Numbered from the stretch's first letter, positions 53,124-62,057 are shown. The stretch is DNA of 64,000 nt from Bacillota bacterium (GCA_023388995.1 JAEWFD010000025.1:31959-95958), one strand, 5' to 3'. Notes: generated by a model from the letters alone, not told the origin. Translations and numbers: made by a program.

Positions 53124-53483
53124 TTCGAGTATCATGGAACGTTTTTTTACTTCTGCTTTGCAGACGGATTCCAGCGAACCTCGAATCACCATGCCTTTGC
53201 CGTCACCAATTACAATTTGAATCACTGAACCTTGCAGTGTCGCTTTACTGTTGGGAATCTGTTCAAATTGCGATATTGCACTGCGCACCATATCAATTTG
53301 ATATTCTGCATCAACCTGACTAACCAACTCCTGATAGATTTGATGAACTTGCTGTTTGATTTCAAATGTATTGGGATTCAGGCTTGCATAGTGAATTTCA
53401 TATTGCAGCTGCTTTGTTGTATTGCTGGCAACAGTCAGAACAGTATACCAGATTGCAGCCAGGAGAATGATACTACGCTTCAT
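53109..53483 (-). CDS. Small exported or membrane-anchored protein, possibly SpoIIR-like
   Basis: 124 aa with an N-terminal hydrophobic signal (RSIILLAAIWYTVLTVASN), then a mostly helical domain. The stretch IHYASLNPNTFEIKQQVHQ lines up in spacing with the IANSDxxxDQxLKxxV pattern of SpoIIR, and the position just after prmC is close to where spoIIR lies in Bacillus. However, it is much shorter than SpoIIR and the key residues are weak, so the match is only suggestive. Start at 53483 after AAGGGTGG, which lies in a hairpin. Confidence 0.5.
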   Translation of the reverse strand: MKRSIILLAAIWYTVLTVASNTTKQLQYEIHYASLNPNTFEIKQQVHQIYQELVSQVDAEYQIDMVRSAISQFEQIPNSKATLQGSVIQIVIGDGKGMVIRGSLESVCKAEVKKRSMILELLGK

Positions 53484-53486
53484 AAA

Positions 53487-53522
53487 AGACCACCCTTTCA
53501 TCTAAAAGGATGGTCTGTTTTT
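53487..53522. terminator. Hairpin after prmC that also covers the next gene's ribosome site
   Basis: AGACCACCCTTT (53487-53498) pairs with AAAGGATGGTCT (53505-53516), with one wobble on the minus strand. On the minus strand T residues follow and run into the ATG at 53483, and the AAGGGTGG site is inside the stem; on the plus strand five T follow. Confidence 0.55.
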
Positions 53523-53528
53523 ATTTCT

Positions 53529-54386
53529 TCAATCGCGGTAAAAATCGACAAATAACATCCGGTCTTTGCCATTGATATCGGTAAGAACTTCCGCCTTAGC
53601 AGTTGGAAAGCGCCGATTCACTTCTTCCAGCAATGCTTGTTTTTGATCAAAGCCAATTTCAAATGCCATAAAGCCGTCTTCACTTAGCACCTTTTGGCAA
53701 TCATCGAAAACCATTCGATAAAATTTCAATCCATCATTGCCTCCAAACAAAGCAACATTTGGTTCAAACTCTTTTACGGTTGTCTCAATTTCCTCATTTG
53801 CCGGAATATATGGCGGATTGCATACGATCACATCTACTTTGCGGCCGCTGTCAACCAAAGGCTTCAGCATGCTGCCTTGCATAAACTCAATTTGTGCATG
53901 CAATTTATCTGCATTATGTTTGGCTACTTCCAGCGCTGTCTCGCTGATATCACTTGCCAGTACCGTCAGACTTGGTTCTTCCAGTTTTAAGGTAATAGCG
54001 ATTGCGCCGCTGCCGCACCCAACATCTACAACAGTTAAATGATTCTTGCGGTTGCGGTATTCATCTACCAGCCCCAGTACATTGGCTACCAGTTCCTCCG
54101 TCTCCGGACGTGGTATCAATACATCGGGATTGACGTCAAATTGATGTCCATAAAACCACTCATAGCCCAGAATATATTGCATTGGCTCTTCTGCCAGCAT
54201 ACGATGAATGCCACCCCAAAATTGTTCCTGCAAGGGCTCTGAAATCTCAGCTTCATATTCCTGATATAAGTCAATCTCTAGTTCTCTGGTCAGTTCCAGC
54301 ATAAACAGCTTGGCGAGCTGTTCTGATTTGTCATGTTCCAGCAGCATTTGTGCTGCTTGCCTGATGACTTGCCTATAACTTGCCAC
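53529..54386 (-). CDS. prmC: Release factor glutamine methyltransferase
   Basis: 285 aa. An N-terminal helical domain, then a SAM-binding fold with VVDVGCGSGAIAI and the catalytic NPPY at residues 190-193. It methylates the glutamine of the GGQ motif of release factors. Its start overlaps prfA by 14 bp, the usual coupling. Confidence 0.95.
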   Translation of the reverse strand: MASYRQVIRQAAQMLLEHDKSEQLAKLFMLELTRELEIDLYQEYEAEISEPLQEQFWGGIHRMLAEEPMQYILGYEWFYGHQFDVNPDVLIPRPETEELVANVLGLVDEYRNRKNHLTVVDVGCGSGAIAITLKLEEPSLTVLASDISETALEVAKHNADKLHAQIEFMQGSMLKPLVDSGRKVDVIVCNPPYIPANEEIETTVKEFEPNVALFGGNDGLKFYRMVFDDCQKVLSEDGFMAFEIGFDQKQALLEEVNRRFPTAKAEVLTDINGKDRMLFVDFYRD

Positions 54387-55458
54387 TCATTTCACCTGCT
54401 ATTTTCAATCGTTCGTCTTCTTTCAACAATGCTGCCACAACATCATCCAGTTTGCCTTCCATAATGCGATCCAATTGCTGGATGGTTAACCCGATGCGGT
54501 GATCTGTTACCCGATTTTGCGGATAATTATAGGTTCTGATCTTCTCACTGCGATCGCCAGTACCGATTTTACTTTGACGTTCTTTGCTTTTTTCAGCTTC
54601 TGCTTTGCGTTGATATTCATCAAACACACGAGCCTTAATAATCCGCAATGCAGTCGCTCTGTTTTCATGTTGGCTGCGTCCATCTTGACAGTTAACTGTA
54701 ATTCCGGTTGGAATATGCGTAATCCGTACCGCTGAATCCGTTTTATTGACGTGCTGTCCACCAGCTCCGCTGGCACGGTGCGTTTCAAACGTCAAGTCTG
54801 CCGGATCGATCTCAATTTCCACATCATCGGTATCCGGCAGTACAAGCACCGTTGCGGTCGAGGTGTGAATCCGTCCTTGCGATTCTGTCTTTGGAACCCG
54901 TTGTACGCGATGTGCACCGGACTCGAACTTCATATCGCCATATACATGATCACCCTTCATAATGAATGTTAGCAAGCTAAATCCGCCTGCCTCTGATTCA
55001 TCATAGTCGATCATTTCTACTTTCCATCCTCTTGTTTCGGCATATTTGCTATACATGCGATACAAATCGCCAGCAAAGATATTTCCTTCATCCCCGCCAG
55101 CTGCTCCTCTGATTTCAAAGATTGCATCTTCCATATCATTTGGATCGGTAGGAATCAGCAAAAGGCGAAGCTTTTCTTTATGGTCAGCTAGTGCCGGAGT
55201 AATTTCTTCTAACTCCAATACACCCATCTCAGCAATTTCCGGATCAGCATCCTTGCTGAGTACAATTGCATCCTCATGCCGTTTTACCAATTCTTTATAT
55301 TCTTGATATGCCTCATACAGCTTGCGCATCGAGGCTTGTTCTTTGCTTAGTTTCGCTACCAGCTTATTGTCGCTCATTACAGCCATATCCATCAATTGAT
55401 CATTGATGTTGTTGTATTGTTGTTCAATCAGCTGCAGGCGTTCGATCATTGCTTCCAT
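54373..55458 (-). CDS. prfA: Peptide chain release factor 1
   Basis: 361 aa. The stop-codon-reading PxT motif is PKT (189-191) in RVPKTESQGRIHTS, and the GGQ motif is at 233-235 (GAGGQHVNK). It ends translation at UAA and UAG. The length is normal. It leads the prfA-prmC pair; the MATE gene lies upstream by 24 bp. Confidence 0.97.
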   Translation of the reverse strand: MEAMIERLQLIEQQYNNINDQLMDMAVMSDNKLVAKLSKEQASMRKLYEAYQEYKELVKRHEDAIVLSKDADPEIAEMGVLELEEITPALADHKEKLRLLLIPTDPNDMEDAIFEIRGAAGGDEGNIFAGDLYRMYSKYAETRGWKVEMIDYDESEAGGFSLLTFIMKGDHVYGDMKFESGAHRVQRVPKTESQGRIHTSTATVLVLPDTDDVEIEIDPADLTFETHRASGAGGQHVNKTDSAVRITHIPTGITVNCQDGRSQHENRATALRIIKARVFDEYQRKAEAEKSKERQSKIGTGDRSEKIRTYNYPQNRVTDHRIGLTIQQLDRIMEGKLDDVVAALLKEDERLKIAGEMSGKL

Positions 55459-55482
55459 CTGTGATACTCCCTTCTCATTATT

Positions 55483-56850
55483 TTACGCAGATACTTCACT
55501 GGTTAAATTTTTGGCCCAGTTTCCTGCTTTTAGTCTGCCCCATCCGATACATACGCGCACAACTTCTTCCAGTTGCACCAGTAAAAAGACCAGAGCAATA
55601 TTATTTAGTTTGAAAATGCCAACAAGGATAAATGCGAGCGGAATACCCACAATCCATTTAATGCCTGCATCCAGGAATGTAAGAAATCTGGCATCACCAC
55701 CGGCACGCAAGCTCGAAAAAACGATAACATTAAACATGCGCAGAGCAATACGAATTGCAGTGATTTGAATAATGCGGATCGCCATCTGCTCAACAGCCGC
55801 ATCCGTTAATCCAAATAGCTTTACCAACGGATGTGCTCCGCCGAAGATCAATACCGACATGCTTAGCGAAATAACAAGCGCCAAACCAACAAAGTACTTA
55901 CTTTGATTCTGCGCTTCTTCAATTTTATTCTGGCCTAGTGACGATCCTAGAATAGCCGCCGTTGCTTGTCCGACACCGATCACAATGGCAAGAAAGACAT
56001 TGGCAATCTGATTTCCTACATAATAGCTGTCCATCGCTTGCTTTCCCAAAATGCCAAATGCGGTAATGTACATAGAAGCTCCAATGCCGAAAAAGATTTC
56101 ATTGATCACAAGCGGCATTGTCCGCTTTAGGACAGGACGAATAAAATCACGATTCCATCCGAATAATTCTTGAAAATTGCCGACGAATGGCTGCTTCGTT
56201 TTGTATGCATAAATAATATGCACACACATTCCCAGCCACTGCGCAATTACAGTTGAAATTGCTGCCCCTTGAACTCCTAGCCTTGGAAACCCAAAAGCAC
56301 CGAAAATAAGGACATAGTTCCCTATTACATTGCTGATCATTGCAACAAGACCAATCATCAAAGGAATATGTGTCTTTTGTGTACATCGGTACATATAAGA
56401 AAAGGCAAAGCCGATCAAGCTGGGGATATATGAAAATACAACAACAGACAAATAAATCATAGCAGGTTCAATTACATGCTGATCGGAAATAAAGATCGAA
56501 AGAATTTGTCTTTTTCCCACCAAAGTGAGAATCGTCCATAGGATACCATTGCCAAGCATTAAAAGCAAGGACATTCCAAAGACTCGCTTCATATTTTTAT
56601 ATTCTTTTGCTCCAAAAAACTGGGAAGCAAAAATACCGGTGCCGGTCACAGCCCCAAAGCCAACTGTGATTACCAGCGTTTCAATCTGAGCTGCCGTTCC
56701 AACAGCAGTAACTTGACCAATTTGCGACACCATAATAGTATCCACAATCCCCATGGCACTGCTTAGCAAATGCTGCAATGCAGACGGAAGAGCAATTTTA
56801 GCTACCTTCTCATAAAACCACCTTGGAGCAATATATTCCTTCAAGATCAT
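55483..56850 (-). CDS. MATE-family efflux transporter
   Basis: 455 aa, twelve membrane helices in two halves. IALPSALQHLLSSAMGIVDTIMVSQIG at the start and TTIMPLVINEIFFGIG-like second-half start (TMPLVINEIFFGIG) fit the MATE fold; it would export drugs or other cationic compounds using H+ or Na+. It starts 2 bp after the tdk stop without a clear ribosome site, so translation is likely coupled to tdk. Confidence 0.92.
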   Translation of the reverse strand: MILKEYIAPRWFYEKVAKIALPSALQHLLSSAMGIVDTIMVSQIGQVTAVGTAAQIETLVITVGFGAVTGTGIFASQFFGAKEYKNMKRVFGMSLLLMLGNGILWTILTLVGKRQILSIFISDQHVIEPAMIYLSVVVFSYIPSLIGFAFSYMYRCTQKTHIPLMIGLVAMISNVIGNYVLIFGAFGFPRLGVQGAAISTVIAQWLGMCVHIIYAYKTKQPFVGNFQELFGWNRDFIRPVLKRTMPLVINEIFFGIGASMYITAFGILGKQAMDSYYVGNQIANVFLAIVIGVGQATAAILGSSLGQNKIEEAQNQSKYFVGLALVISLSMSVLIFGGAHPLVKLFGLTDAAVEQMAIRIIQITAIRIALRMFNVIVFSSLRAGGDARFLTFLDAGIKWIVGIPLAFILVGIFKLNNIALVFLLVQLEEVVRVCIGWGRLKAGNWAKNLTSEVSA

Positions 56851-56852
56851 AG

Positions 56853-57446
56853 TTAAATTTGCGACAGCGGATGATCAATTACATCATGGCAATGCCTGCA
56901 GCGGGATTCATAACTTTCACTCGCTCCAACCATAATAATCGGATCATGGTAAGAAGCTGGTTTGCCATTTACAATACGCTGCGTTCTGGTTGCCGGCGCT
57001 CCGCATTTCATGCATACAGCTGTTAATTTGGTTACAAATTCAGCTCTGGTAATCAACTCCGGCATAACACCAAATGGCTCTCCGCGAAAGTCCATATCCA
57101 AACCTGCCACCATGACGCGTTTTCCTTTCAACGCCAATACTTCGCAGATGGAAACAATTTCCTCATCAAAAAATTGCACTTCATCAATGGCCACAACATC
57201 AGTCATTGCTTTTACATATTTCAAGATTTCTTTCGCACTTTGAATCGCGATACTCTCTACCTTATATCCCGAGTGTGAAACAATCTGGGTTTCACTATAT
57301 CTGCTATCAATCGCCGGTTTAAACACTAAAATATTCTTCTTTGCATAGCTTAGTACATTGATTCTTCTGATTAATTCTTCTGTTTTTCCCGCAAACATAC
57401 AGCCGCAGATCACTTCGATCCATCCGGCTCGATACTGATGATACAT
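56853..57446 (-). CDS. tdk: Thymidine kinase
   Basis: 197 aa, type II thymidine kinase. P-loop GCMFAGKTEELIRR, Walker B-like VVAIDEVQFFDEEI, lasso-loop region GLDMDFRGEPFG, and two zinc cysteine pairs (CMKC and CRHC). It salvages thymidine to dTMP. In Bacillus it lies beside rpmE; here an ABC sugar operon is inserted between them. Confidence 0.96.
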   Translation of the reverse strand: MYHQYRAGWIEVICGCMFAGKTEELIRRINVLSYAKKNILVFKPAIDSRYSETQIVSHSGYKVESIAIQSAKEILKYVKAMTDVVAIDEVQFFDEEIVSICEVLALKGKRVMVAGLDMDFRGEPFGVMPELITRAEFVTKLTAVCMKCGAPATRTQRIVNGKPASYHDPIIMVGASESYESRCRHCHDVIDHPLSQI

Positions 57447-57755
57447 TTTTCCACTCCCCTGACCCTATGTCCATTTTGCTGTTTTAGCAGCATTTCTTTC
57501 TTTATTCTTGCAAGACTTGCAAGCAAATAAGCATAGTAATTCTACCATACTATTGCGCATGGGTAAACAATTATAGTTTCACAAACAAAAAAGCATTGCT
57601 ATCCTTCATCTTCATGAAATATTACGTATGTGGTTACTGTGTTTTTAAAAGTTATGTGAATAGAAAAGTAAATTTCAATTCATTTCCAATGGACAATATT
57701 TTAAAAAAAGTATATTTCCATGCTCAACATTATTGCTGATTAGTTCAATACTGCA
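57447..57755. other. Non-coding stretch between the mgl operon and tdk
   Basis: It holds the tdk promoter near its left end; between 57568 and 57755 I see only AT-rich sequence without a supported element. Confidence 0.5.
57539..57567 (-). promoter_or_regulatory. Promoter of tdk
   Basis: The minus strand reads TTTACC (57562-57567), a 17-nt spacer and TAGAAT (57539-57544), about 90 nt before the tdk ATG. Confidence 0.5.
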
Positions 57756-57788
57756 TAAAAAAATCATGGACGTTACAGCCATGATTTA
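57756..57788 (-). terminator. Terminator of the mgl-type operon
   Basis: AAATCATGG (57761-57769) pairs with CCATGATTT (57779-57787), followed by seven T on the minus strand; it overlaps the permease stop. Confidence 0.8.
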
Positions 57789-58793
57789 TTTTTTCTTTAG
57801 ATACTTGCGTCCATCAATCGCAACAGCAACGATAATAATTAAACCCTTGATAATGTTTTGCCAGTATGGACTTACTTTAATAAAGACTAATCCATAAGAA
57901 ATCAGCTGGAATAGAATAACACCTACTACAACGCCAGGTACTGTACCAATACCACCGGCAAACGAAACACCACCGACGACACTCGCCGCAATGGCATCTA
58001 ATTCATAGCCGGTTGCTGTATTATTGGTTGCGGAACCAGTTTGTCCGGCAACGATCATTCCTGCAAAAGCAAATAACATACTAGCAATCATATACATTGT
58101 AATGGTATTGCGAACAACGTTTACCCCTGAAACGATTGCAGCTTCCGGGTTGCCGCCAATTGCATACATATTTTTTCCAAGTTTTGTTTTATTCCATAGA
58201 ATATAAATCGCGCCGATCACAATTAACGCGTAAATAATCACATACGGAATCCCAAAGAAGTTACCCTGAGCAAATTTTAGAAATCTTGCATCTAATCCCC
58301 CAACCGGCTGTGCTCCCAGCGGCGGACGATCAACATACATGGAAGATACACCATATACCACAAGCTGCATCCCTAATGTTGCAATAAACGGCGTTACTTT
58401 GAATACCGAAACCACAATCCCATTCAAAAGTCCAATTACAGCACCAATTGCCAAAACGATTAAGATCGGCACAATAATCGGTAGCTGACCCAGATTCGGA
58501 TACATTCTGGATGCATACGTTACAGATTGCAGCAAAGATGCCGAAACAACCGCTGCCAGTCCAACTTGACGACCTGCCGACAAGTCATTGCCTTGCAAGA
58601 TCAGCAGCCCGGATAATCCCAAAGCGATGATAATCCGGAATGAGGATTGAGTCAATATATTCCGTAAGTTAACTAGTTTCAAAAATTTTGGATTGATGAA
58701 AATAATAACCACAACCATGGCAATTAAGATCATGTGCAGTGCATAGTTCGTTAAAAATCGTTTGATTGCTTCACTATTAAATTTGTTATTCAT
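57786..58793 (-). CDS. mglC: Galactose/methyl-galactoside-type ABC transporter permease
   Basis: 335 aa, eight to ten membrane helices. QGNDLSAGRQVGLAAV, NGIVVSVFKVTPFIATLGMQ split over two helices, and AIGGNPEAAIVSGVNV are typical of the RbsC/MglC family; the VGGVSFAGGIGTVPGVVVG segment closes it. It would form the channel for galactose, glucose or a similar sugar. GGAGGGG precedes the ATG at 58793; it follows mglA by 10 bp. Confidence 0.92.
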   Translation of the reverse strand: MNNKFNSEAIKRFLTNYALHMILIAMVVVIIFINPKFLKLVNLRNILTQSSFRIIIALGLSGLLILQGNDLSAGRQVGLAAVVSASLLQSVTYASRMYPNLGQLPIIVPILIVLAIGAVIGLLNGIVVSVFKVTPFIATLGMQLVVYGVSSMYVDRPPLGAQPVGGLDARFLKFAQGNFFGIPYVIIYALIVIGAIYILWNKTKLGKNMYAIGGNPEAAIVSGVNVVRNTITMYMIASMLFAFAGMIVAGQTGSATNNTATGYELDAIAASVVGGVSFAGGIGTVPGVVVGVILFQLISYGLVFIKVSPYWQNIIKGLIIIVAVAIDGRKYLKKK

Positions 58794-58803
58794 AAAACCC
58801 CTC

Positions 58804-60303
58804 CTATAAATACAGTGCCGACAACCGCAAGATCTCTTCCTGCGTTGCATTTGCTGTATCCAGTATGCCGGCTACACGACCATTGCTCATTACCATAATA
58901 CGATCTGTTGTTCCAATTAACTCCGGCATTTCACTGGAAACCATGATAATCCCTTTGCCTTGTGCTGCCAAGTCATTCATCAATTGATAAATTTCAAACT
59001 TCGCACCAACGTCAATGCCGCGGGTAGGTTCATCCAGTAACAAAACTTCCGGTTTTCTTAACAGCCAGCGCCCAATGATAACCTTCTGCTGGTTTCCGCC
59101 AGACAGTGTCCCAATACTTGTTTTTTGATTCGGCGTTTTCACAGCCATGGAATCAATTACCCATTTGGTATCTGTAAATGCATGTTTATCATTAATTAAG
59201 CGCAGTCGATTTAAATAGTTATGATAATTTACCACAAGTGCATTGAATGAAACAGAGAGCGTTGAAAACAATCCGGTTGCTCTTCGTTCTTCTGTAACTA
59301 AAGCAAACCCATTTCCCATTGCTTTTGCCGTTGTCGCATTATCCAGCAGTTTCCCATGCAATTTGATGGTTCCGCTGCCTAATTTGCGGTAGCCAAACAA
59401 AGTCTCCAAAACTTCCGTTCGTTTAGATCCTACTAACCCGGCAATCCCCAATATCTCGCCTTTGCGCAATTGAAAGGAAACCTCTTTAATAGATGGCTGG
59501 TAAAGACCTGTCATGTTCTCAACTTCCATAATTACTTCACCCGGTTGGTTGGTTTTCGTCGGGAAACGCTGTGACAAATCACGTCCTACCATCCATTTGA
59601 TGATCTCATCCGTTGTGATTTCCTTGGCTTGTTTGGTAATGATCATTTTCCCATCCCGCATAATGGATACTTCATCAGAGATATTTAAGATTTCTTCCAT
59701 TTTGTGGGAAATATATATAATCGCAACTCCTTCTGCTTTTAACTTCCGAATAATTCCAAACAGATATTCTACTTCCTTTTCCGTTAAAGATGATGTTGGT
59801 TCATCCAAAACAATTACTTTCGAATGGTAAGAAACAGCCTTGGCGATTTCAACCAACTGTCTTTGCGAGACCGAAAGTGTGCTGATCCTTGTACGCGGAT
59901 CAATATCCAAATTTAAGTCTGACAAGATCTTTTTCGTATCTTGATACATTTTTGCATGATTGATAAATGGCCCGCTCATAGGAAAGCGTCCTAACCATAC
60001 ATTTTCCATCACATTGCGCTGTGTCACCTGGTTCAATTCCTGATGCACCATGGAAACCCCATGATCTAAGGCCTCTTTCGCAGATGCAAACTGTACTGTT
60101 TCACCATTTAGTACAATAGAACCTTGATCCATTCGATATATACCAAATAAACATTTCATTAACGTTGACTTTCCGGCACCATTCTCACCCATCAGCGCAT
60201 GAACGGTTCCCGGTTTCAAATCCAATGAAACATCATCCAGTGCCTTTACCCCTGGAAATTGCTTAGAAACATTTTTTAATTGCAAAGTATATTCGCTCGG
60301 CAT
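58804..60303 (-). CDS. mglA: Galactose/methyl-galactoside-type ABC transporter ATP-binding protein
   Basis: 499 aa with two ABC domains, the MglA/RbsA layout. The first has GENGAGKSTLMK, LSVSQRQLVEIAKA and VLDEPTSSLT; the second has the degenerate GLVGSKRTEVLE as Walker A, LSGGNQQKVIIGRWL and LLDEPTRGIDVGAK. GGGAGG precedes the ATG at 60303. The in-frame extension to 60363 would run through the hairpin before the gene and is rejected. Confidence 0.94.
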   Translation of the reverse strand: MPSEYTLQLKNVSKQFPGVKALDDVSLDLKPGTVHALMGENGAGKSTLMKCLFGIYRMDQGSIVLNGETVQFASAKEALDHGVSMVHQELNQVTQRNVMENVWLGRFPMSGPFINHAKMYQDTKKILSDLNLDIDPRTRISTLSVSQRQLVEIAKAVSYHSKVIVLDEPTSSLTEKEVEYLFGIIRKLKAEGVAIIYISHKMEEILNISDEVSIMRDGKMIITKQAKEITTDEIIKWMVGRDLSQRFPTKTNQPGEVIMEVENMTGLYQPSIKEVSFQLRKGEILGIAGLVGSKRTEVLETLFGYRKLGSGTIKLHGKLLDNATTAKAMGNGFALVTEERRATGLFSTLSVSFNALVVNYHNYLNRLRLINDKHAFTDTKWVIDSMAVKTPNQKTSIGTLSGGNQQKVIIGRWLLRKPEVLLLDEPTRGIDVGAKFEIYQLMNDLAAQGKGIIMVSSEMPELIGTTDRIMVMSNGRVAGILDTANATQEEILRLSALYL

Positions 60304-60327
60304 AGTATATCCTCCCAAAACTATCAA

Positions 60328-60355
60328 AATTAAGGGTGCGTGAACACCCTTAATT
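60328..60355 (-). terminator. Hairpin between mglB and mglA
   Basis: AATTAAGGGTG (60328-60338) pairs with CACCCTTAATT (60345-60355). The T run is short, so it may stabilise the mglB message or cause partial termination rather than stop all transcription. Confidence 0.6.
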
Positions 60356-60379
60356 ATCTTCATTCTTTTTTTATGCTAA

Positions 60380-61393
60380 TTAACGGAAATCTTTGTAGTT
60401 GTTTTTGTCAACGCCTACATAAGCAACACGAACAGCCTTAACACCATCTAATGTCCAAGAAGTACCTTCAACAGCAGATTTGCCAGCAGCTAAGTTCTTA
60501 GCCAAGTCCAATGTAGCTTTTGCTTGGTTTGCAGCATCATTCAATACTGTACCAACCATTTTACCGGATTCGATAGCATCCAATGCTTCAGGAATAGCAT
60601 CTACACCAAATACTGGCATAAATTTAGTTCCATCAAAGTAACCATTTGCACTCAATGCAGCGATTGCTCCAAGAGCCATACCGTCATTGTTTGCAATAAC
60701 CATTTCGATATTAGGATTACTTGCCAACCAAGTAGTCATAATTTCATTTGCTTTTGTTCCATCCCAAGTAGCAGATTCCAATGCCAATTCTTCAGCACCG
60801 ATTTCTTTCAATGCTTTTTGAGCTTCGCTAGTTCTAGCTTCTGCATCTGGATGTCCGATTTCACCTTTCAACAATACATATTGAACTTTTCCATCGCCAT
60901 TTTTATCCCATGCTGCTTTGTTTGCTTCCCATTCTTTCTTGATGATTGCACCTTGAATAGTTCCGGATTCAGCAGAGTTTGTTCCTACATAGTACGCTTG
61001 ATCATACCCGGCAAGAACATCAGCATTTGGTTCTTTGTTGTAGAATACTACAGCAAGTTTAGCTGCTTTTGCTTTGTCAACGATTGTTTGAGCCGCTTGC
61101 GGGTCAACCAAGTTGATAGCCAATACATTTACACCATCCGCGATCATAGTGTCAACTTGTTCATTTTGCTTTCCTTGGTCATTTCCGGAGTCAACAAGAT
61201 TTAATTTAACACCCAAATCACCTTCGTACTTTTGCATGTTTTGACGAACGATAGACATAAAGTTGTCGTCGAATTTGTAGATTGTTACACCAACTACTGG
61301 TTTAGAATCTCCTTTTGGAGTTTCTTCATTTGGTTTGCTTGTACAACCAGCAACCAATGCAAGCACTGCCAATACTGCCAATAACTTTTTCAT
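60380..61393 (-). CDS. mglB: Galactose/glucose-binding lipoprotein
   Basis: 337 aa. Signal peptide with lipobox VAGC (Cys17), then a type 1 periplasmic-binding fold. DKNGDGKVQ matches the EF-hand-like calcium loop of galactose/glucose-binding protein, and NNDGMALGAIAAL and GVDAIPEALDAI are sugar-pocket segments. It captures the sugar outside the cell for MglAC. The ATG at 61393 follows GGGGG; the in-frame extension to 61453 would cross the promoter. Confidence 0.93.
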   Translation of the reverse strand: MKKLLAVLAVLALVAGCTSKPNEETPKGDSKPVVGVTIYKFDDNFMSIVRQNMQKYEGDLGVKLNLVDSGNDQGKQNEQVDTMIADGVNVLAINLVDPQAAQTIVDKAKAAKLAVVFYNKEPNADVLAGYDQAYYVGTNSAESGTIQGAIIKKEWEANKAAWDKNGDGKVQYVLLKGEIGHPDAEARTSEAQKALKEIGAEELALESATWDGTKANEIMTTWLASNPNIEMVIANNDGMALGAIAALSANGYFDGTKFMPVFGVDAIPEALDAIESGKMVGTVLNDAANQAKATLDLAKNLAAGKSAVEGTSWTLDGVKAVRVAYVGVDKNNYKDFR

Positions 61394-61397
61394 TTCG

Positions 61398-61434
61398 ATT
61401 ACCCCCTTCTGGTAATTTACGGGCTCAGCGGCCC
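61398..61434 (-). promoter_or_regulatory. mglB leader hairpins
   Basis: GGGC/GCCC (61421-61424 and 61431-61434) and ATTACC/GGTAAT (61398-61403 and 61411-61416) form two small stems in the short leader. The second contains the ribosome site in its loop and arm, so translation could be gated. Confidence 0.3.
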
Positions 61435-61441
61435 TATTGGA

Positions 61442-61470
61442 ATAATAGTACATTTCGAAAACGGTTACAA
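61442..61470 (-). promoter_or_regulatory. Promoter of the mgl-type operon
   Basis: The minus strand reads TTGTAA (61465-61470), a 17-nt spacer and TATTAT (61442-61447), about 45 nt before the mglB ATG. Confidence 0.65.
61456..61469 (-). promoter_or_regulatory. cre site (CcpA) inside the mgl promoter
   Basis: The minus strand reads TGTAACCGTTTTCG, 13 of 14 positions of TGWAANCGNTNWCA. It overlaps the -35 and spacer, so CcpA binding would repress the operon when glucose is plentiful. Confidence 0.7.
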
Positions 61471-61483
61471 TGGTTTTAGTGAA

Positions 61484-61723
61484 ATGAAATCACTTTCACA
61501 TGCAGTTTCATAGTTGTTACATTGAATTAGTTTGCATTTATCGCTTATAATGGGATTCATTGTGATGGATTGAGGGAAGCCATCCCATATTCTAATTGAT
61601 ATGTATTGTTTAGTTGACAAAAACTTCACATTTCTATCACAAATTGTACCCGCTTTCTCTTCTGTTTTTTCGCCAAAATTCACCATTTGCGGCACTAGCT
61701 GCAAGAATATAACTTGTATCTGA
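61484..61723. other. Non-coding stretch between mglB and rpmE with an orphan promoter-like site
   Basis: No coding frame is convincing. On the plus strand TTGAAT (61522-61527), 18 nt and TATAAT (61546-61551) form a promoter-like pair with no gene downstream on that strand. Short repeats of GTGAAA/TTTCAC and ATGAAA/TTTCAT occur near 61480-61512. Confidence 0.3.
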
Positions 61724-61757
61724 GAAAAAAAGAAGCACTCTAACGAATGCTTCTTTT
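61724..61757 (-). terminator. Terminator of rpmE
   Basis: AGAAGCA (61731-61737) pairs with TGCTTCT (61748-61754); seven T follow on the minus strand. Confidence 0.75.
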
Positions 61758-61798
61758 GCTTGTAAATTGATTCTCCGGCATATCTGCCACAAAGACAA

Positions 61799-62002
61799 TT
61801 ACTTAACGCCGTATTTCTTATTGAATTTTTCGATACGTCCAGCAGCAGCAGCAAAGCGTTGTCTGCCAGTATAGAACGGATGACAGTTGGAACAAGTATC
61901 AACACGAATTTCATTTTTTGTTGATCCTGATTCAAATGTAGCACCACAAGAAGTACAAGTTACAGTAATCTTATTGTACTTTGGATGAATTCCATCTTTC
62001 AT
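61799..62002 (-). CDS. rpmE: 50S ribosomal protein L31, zinc-binding form
   Basis: 67 aa. MKDGIHPKYNKITVTC at the start and CSNCHPFYTGRQRF are diagnostic. Four cysteines (CTSC at 16-19, CSNC at 37-40) mark the zinc form rather than the zinc-free paralogue. AGGAGG lies before the ATG. It is a single-gene unit with promoter, leader hairpin and terminator. Confidence 0.97.
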   Translation of the reverse strand: MKDGIHPKYNKITVTCTSCGATFESGSTKNEIRVDTCSNCHPFYTGRQRFAAAAGRIEKFNKKYGVK

Positions 62003-62020
62003 ATAAATCCTCCTTCCGCC

Positions 62021-62041
62021 TTAAATTCTTCGCGAATTTAA
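62021..62041 (-). promoter_or_regulatory. Leader hairpin of rpmE, possible L31 autoregulation site
   Basis: TTAAATTC (62021-62028) and GAATTTAA (62034-62041) are perfect arms around a 5-nt loop, just upstream of the ribosome site and about 10 nt into the transcript. L31 leaders that bind the protein are known in Firmicutes. Confidence 0.45.
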
Positions 62042-62057
62042 AGTAAGTTGCTTTGAC

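Noticed and set aside
53487..53500. GGGTGG sequence resembling the T-box anti-terminator motif
   Set aside because: The rest of the T-box motif and a specifier stem are missing, and the gene downstream is not an amino-acid gene.
60524..61204. 226-aa plus-strand open frame rich in Cys, Phe and Ser
   Set aside because: Antisense shadow of mglB; composition is what reversed Lys/Ala/Glu-rich codons give.
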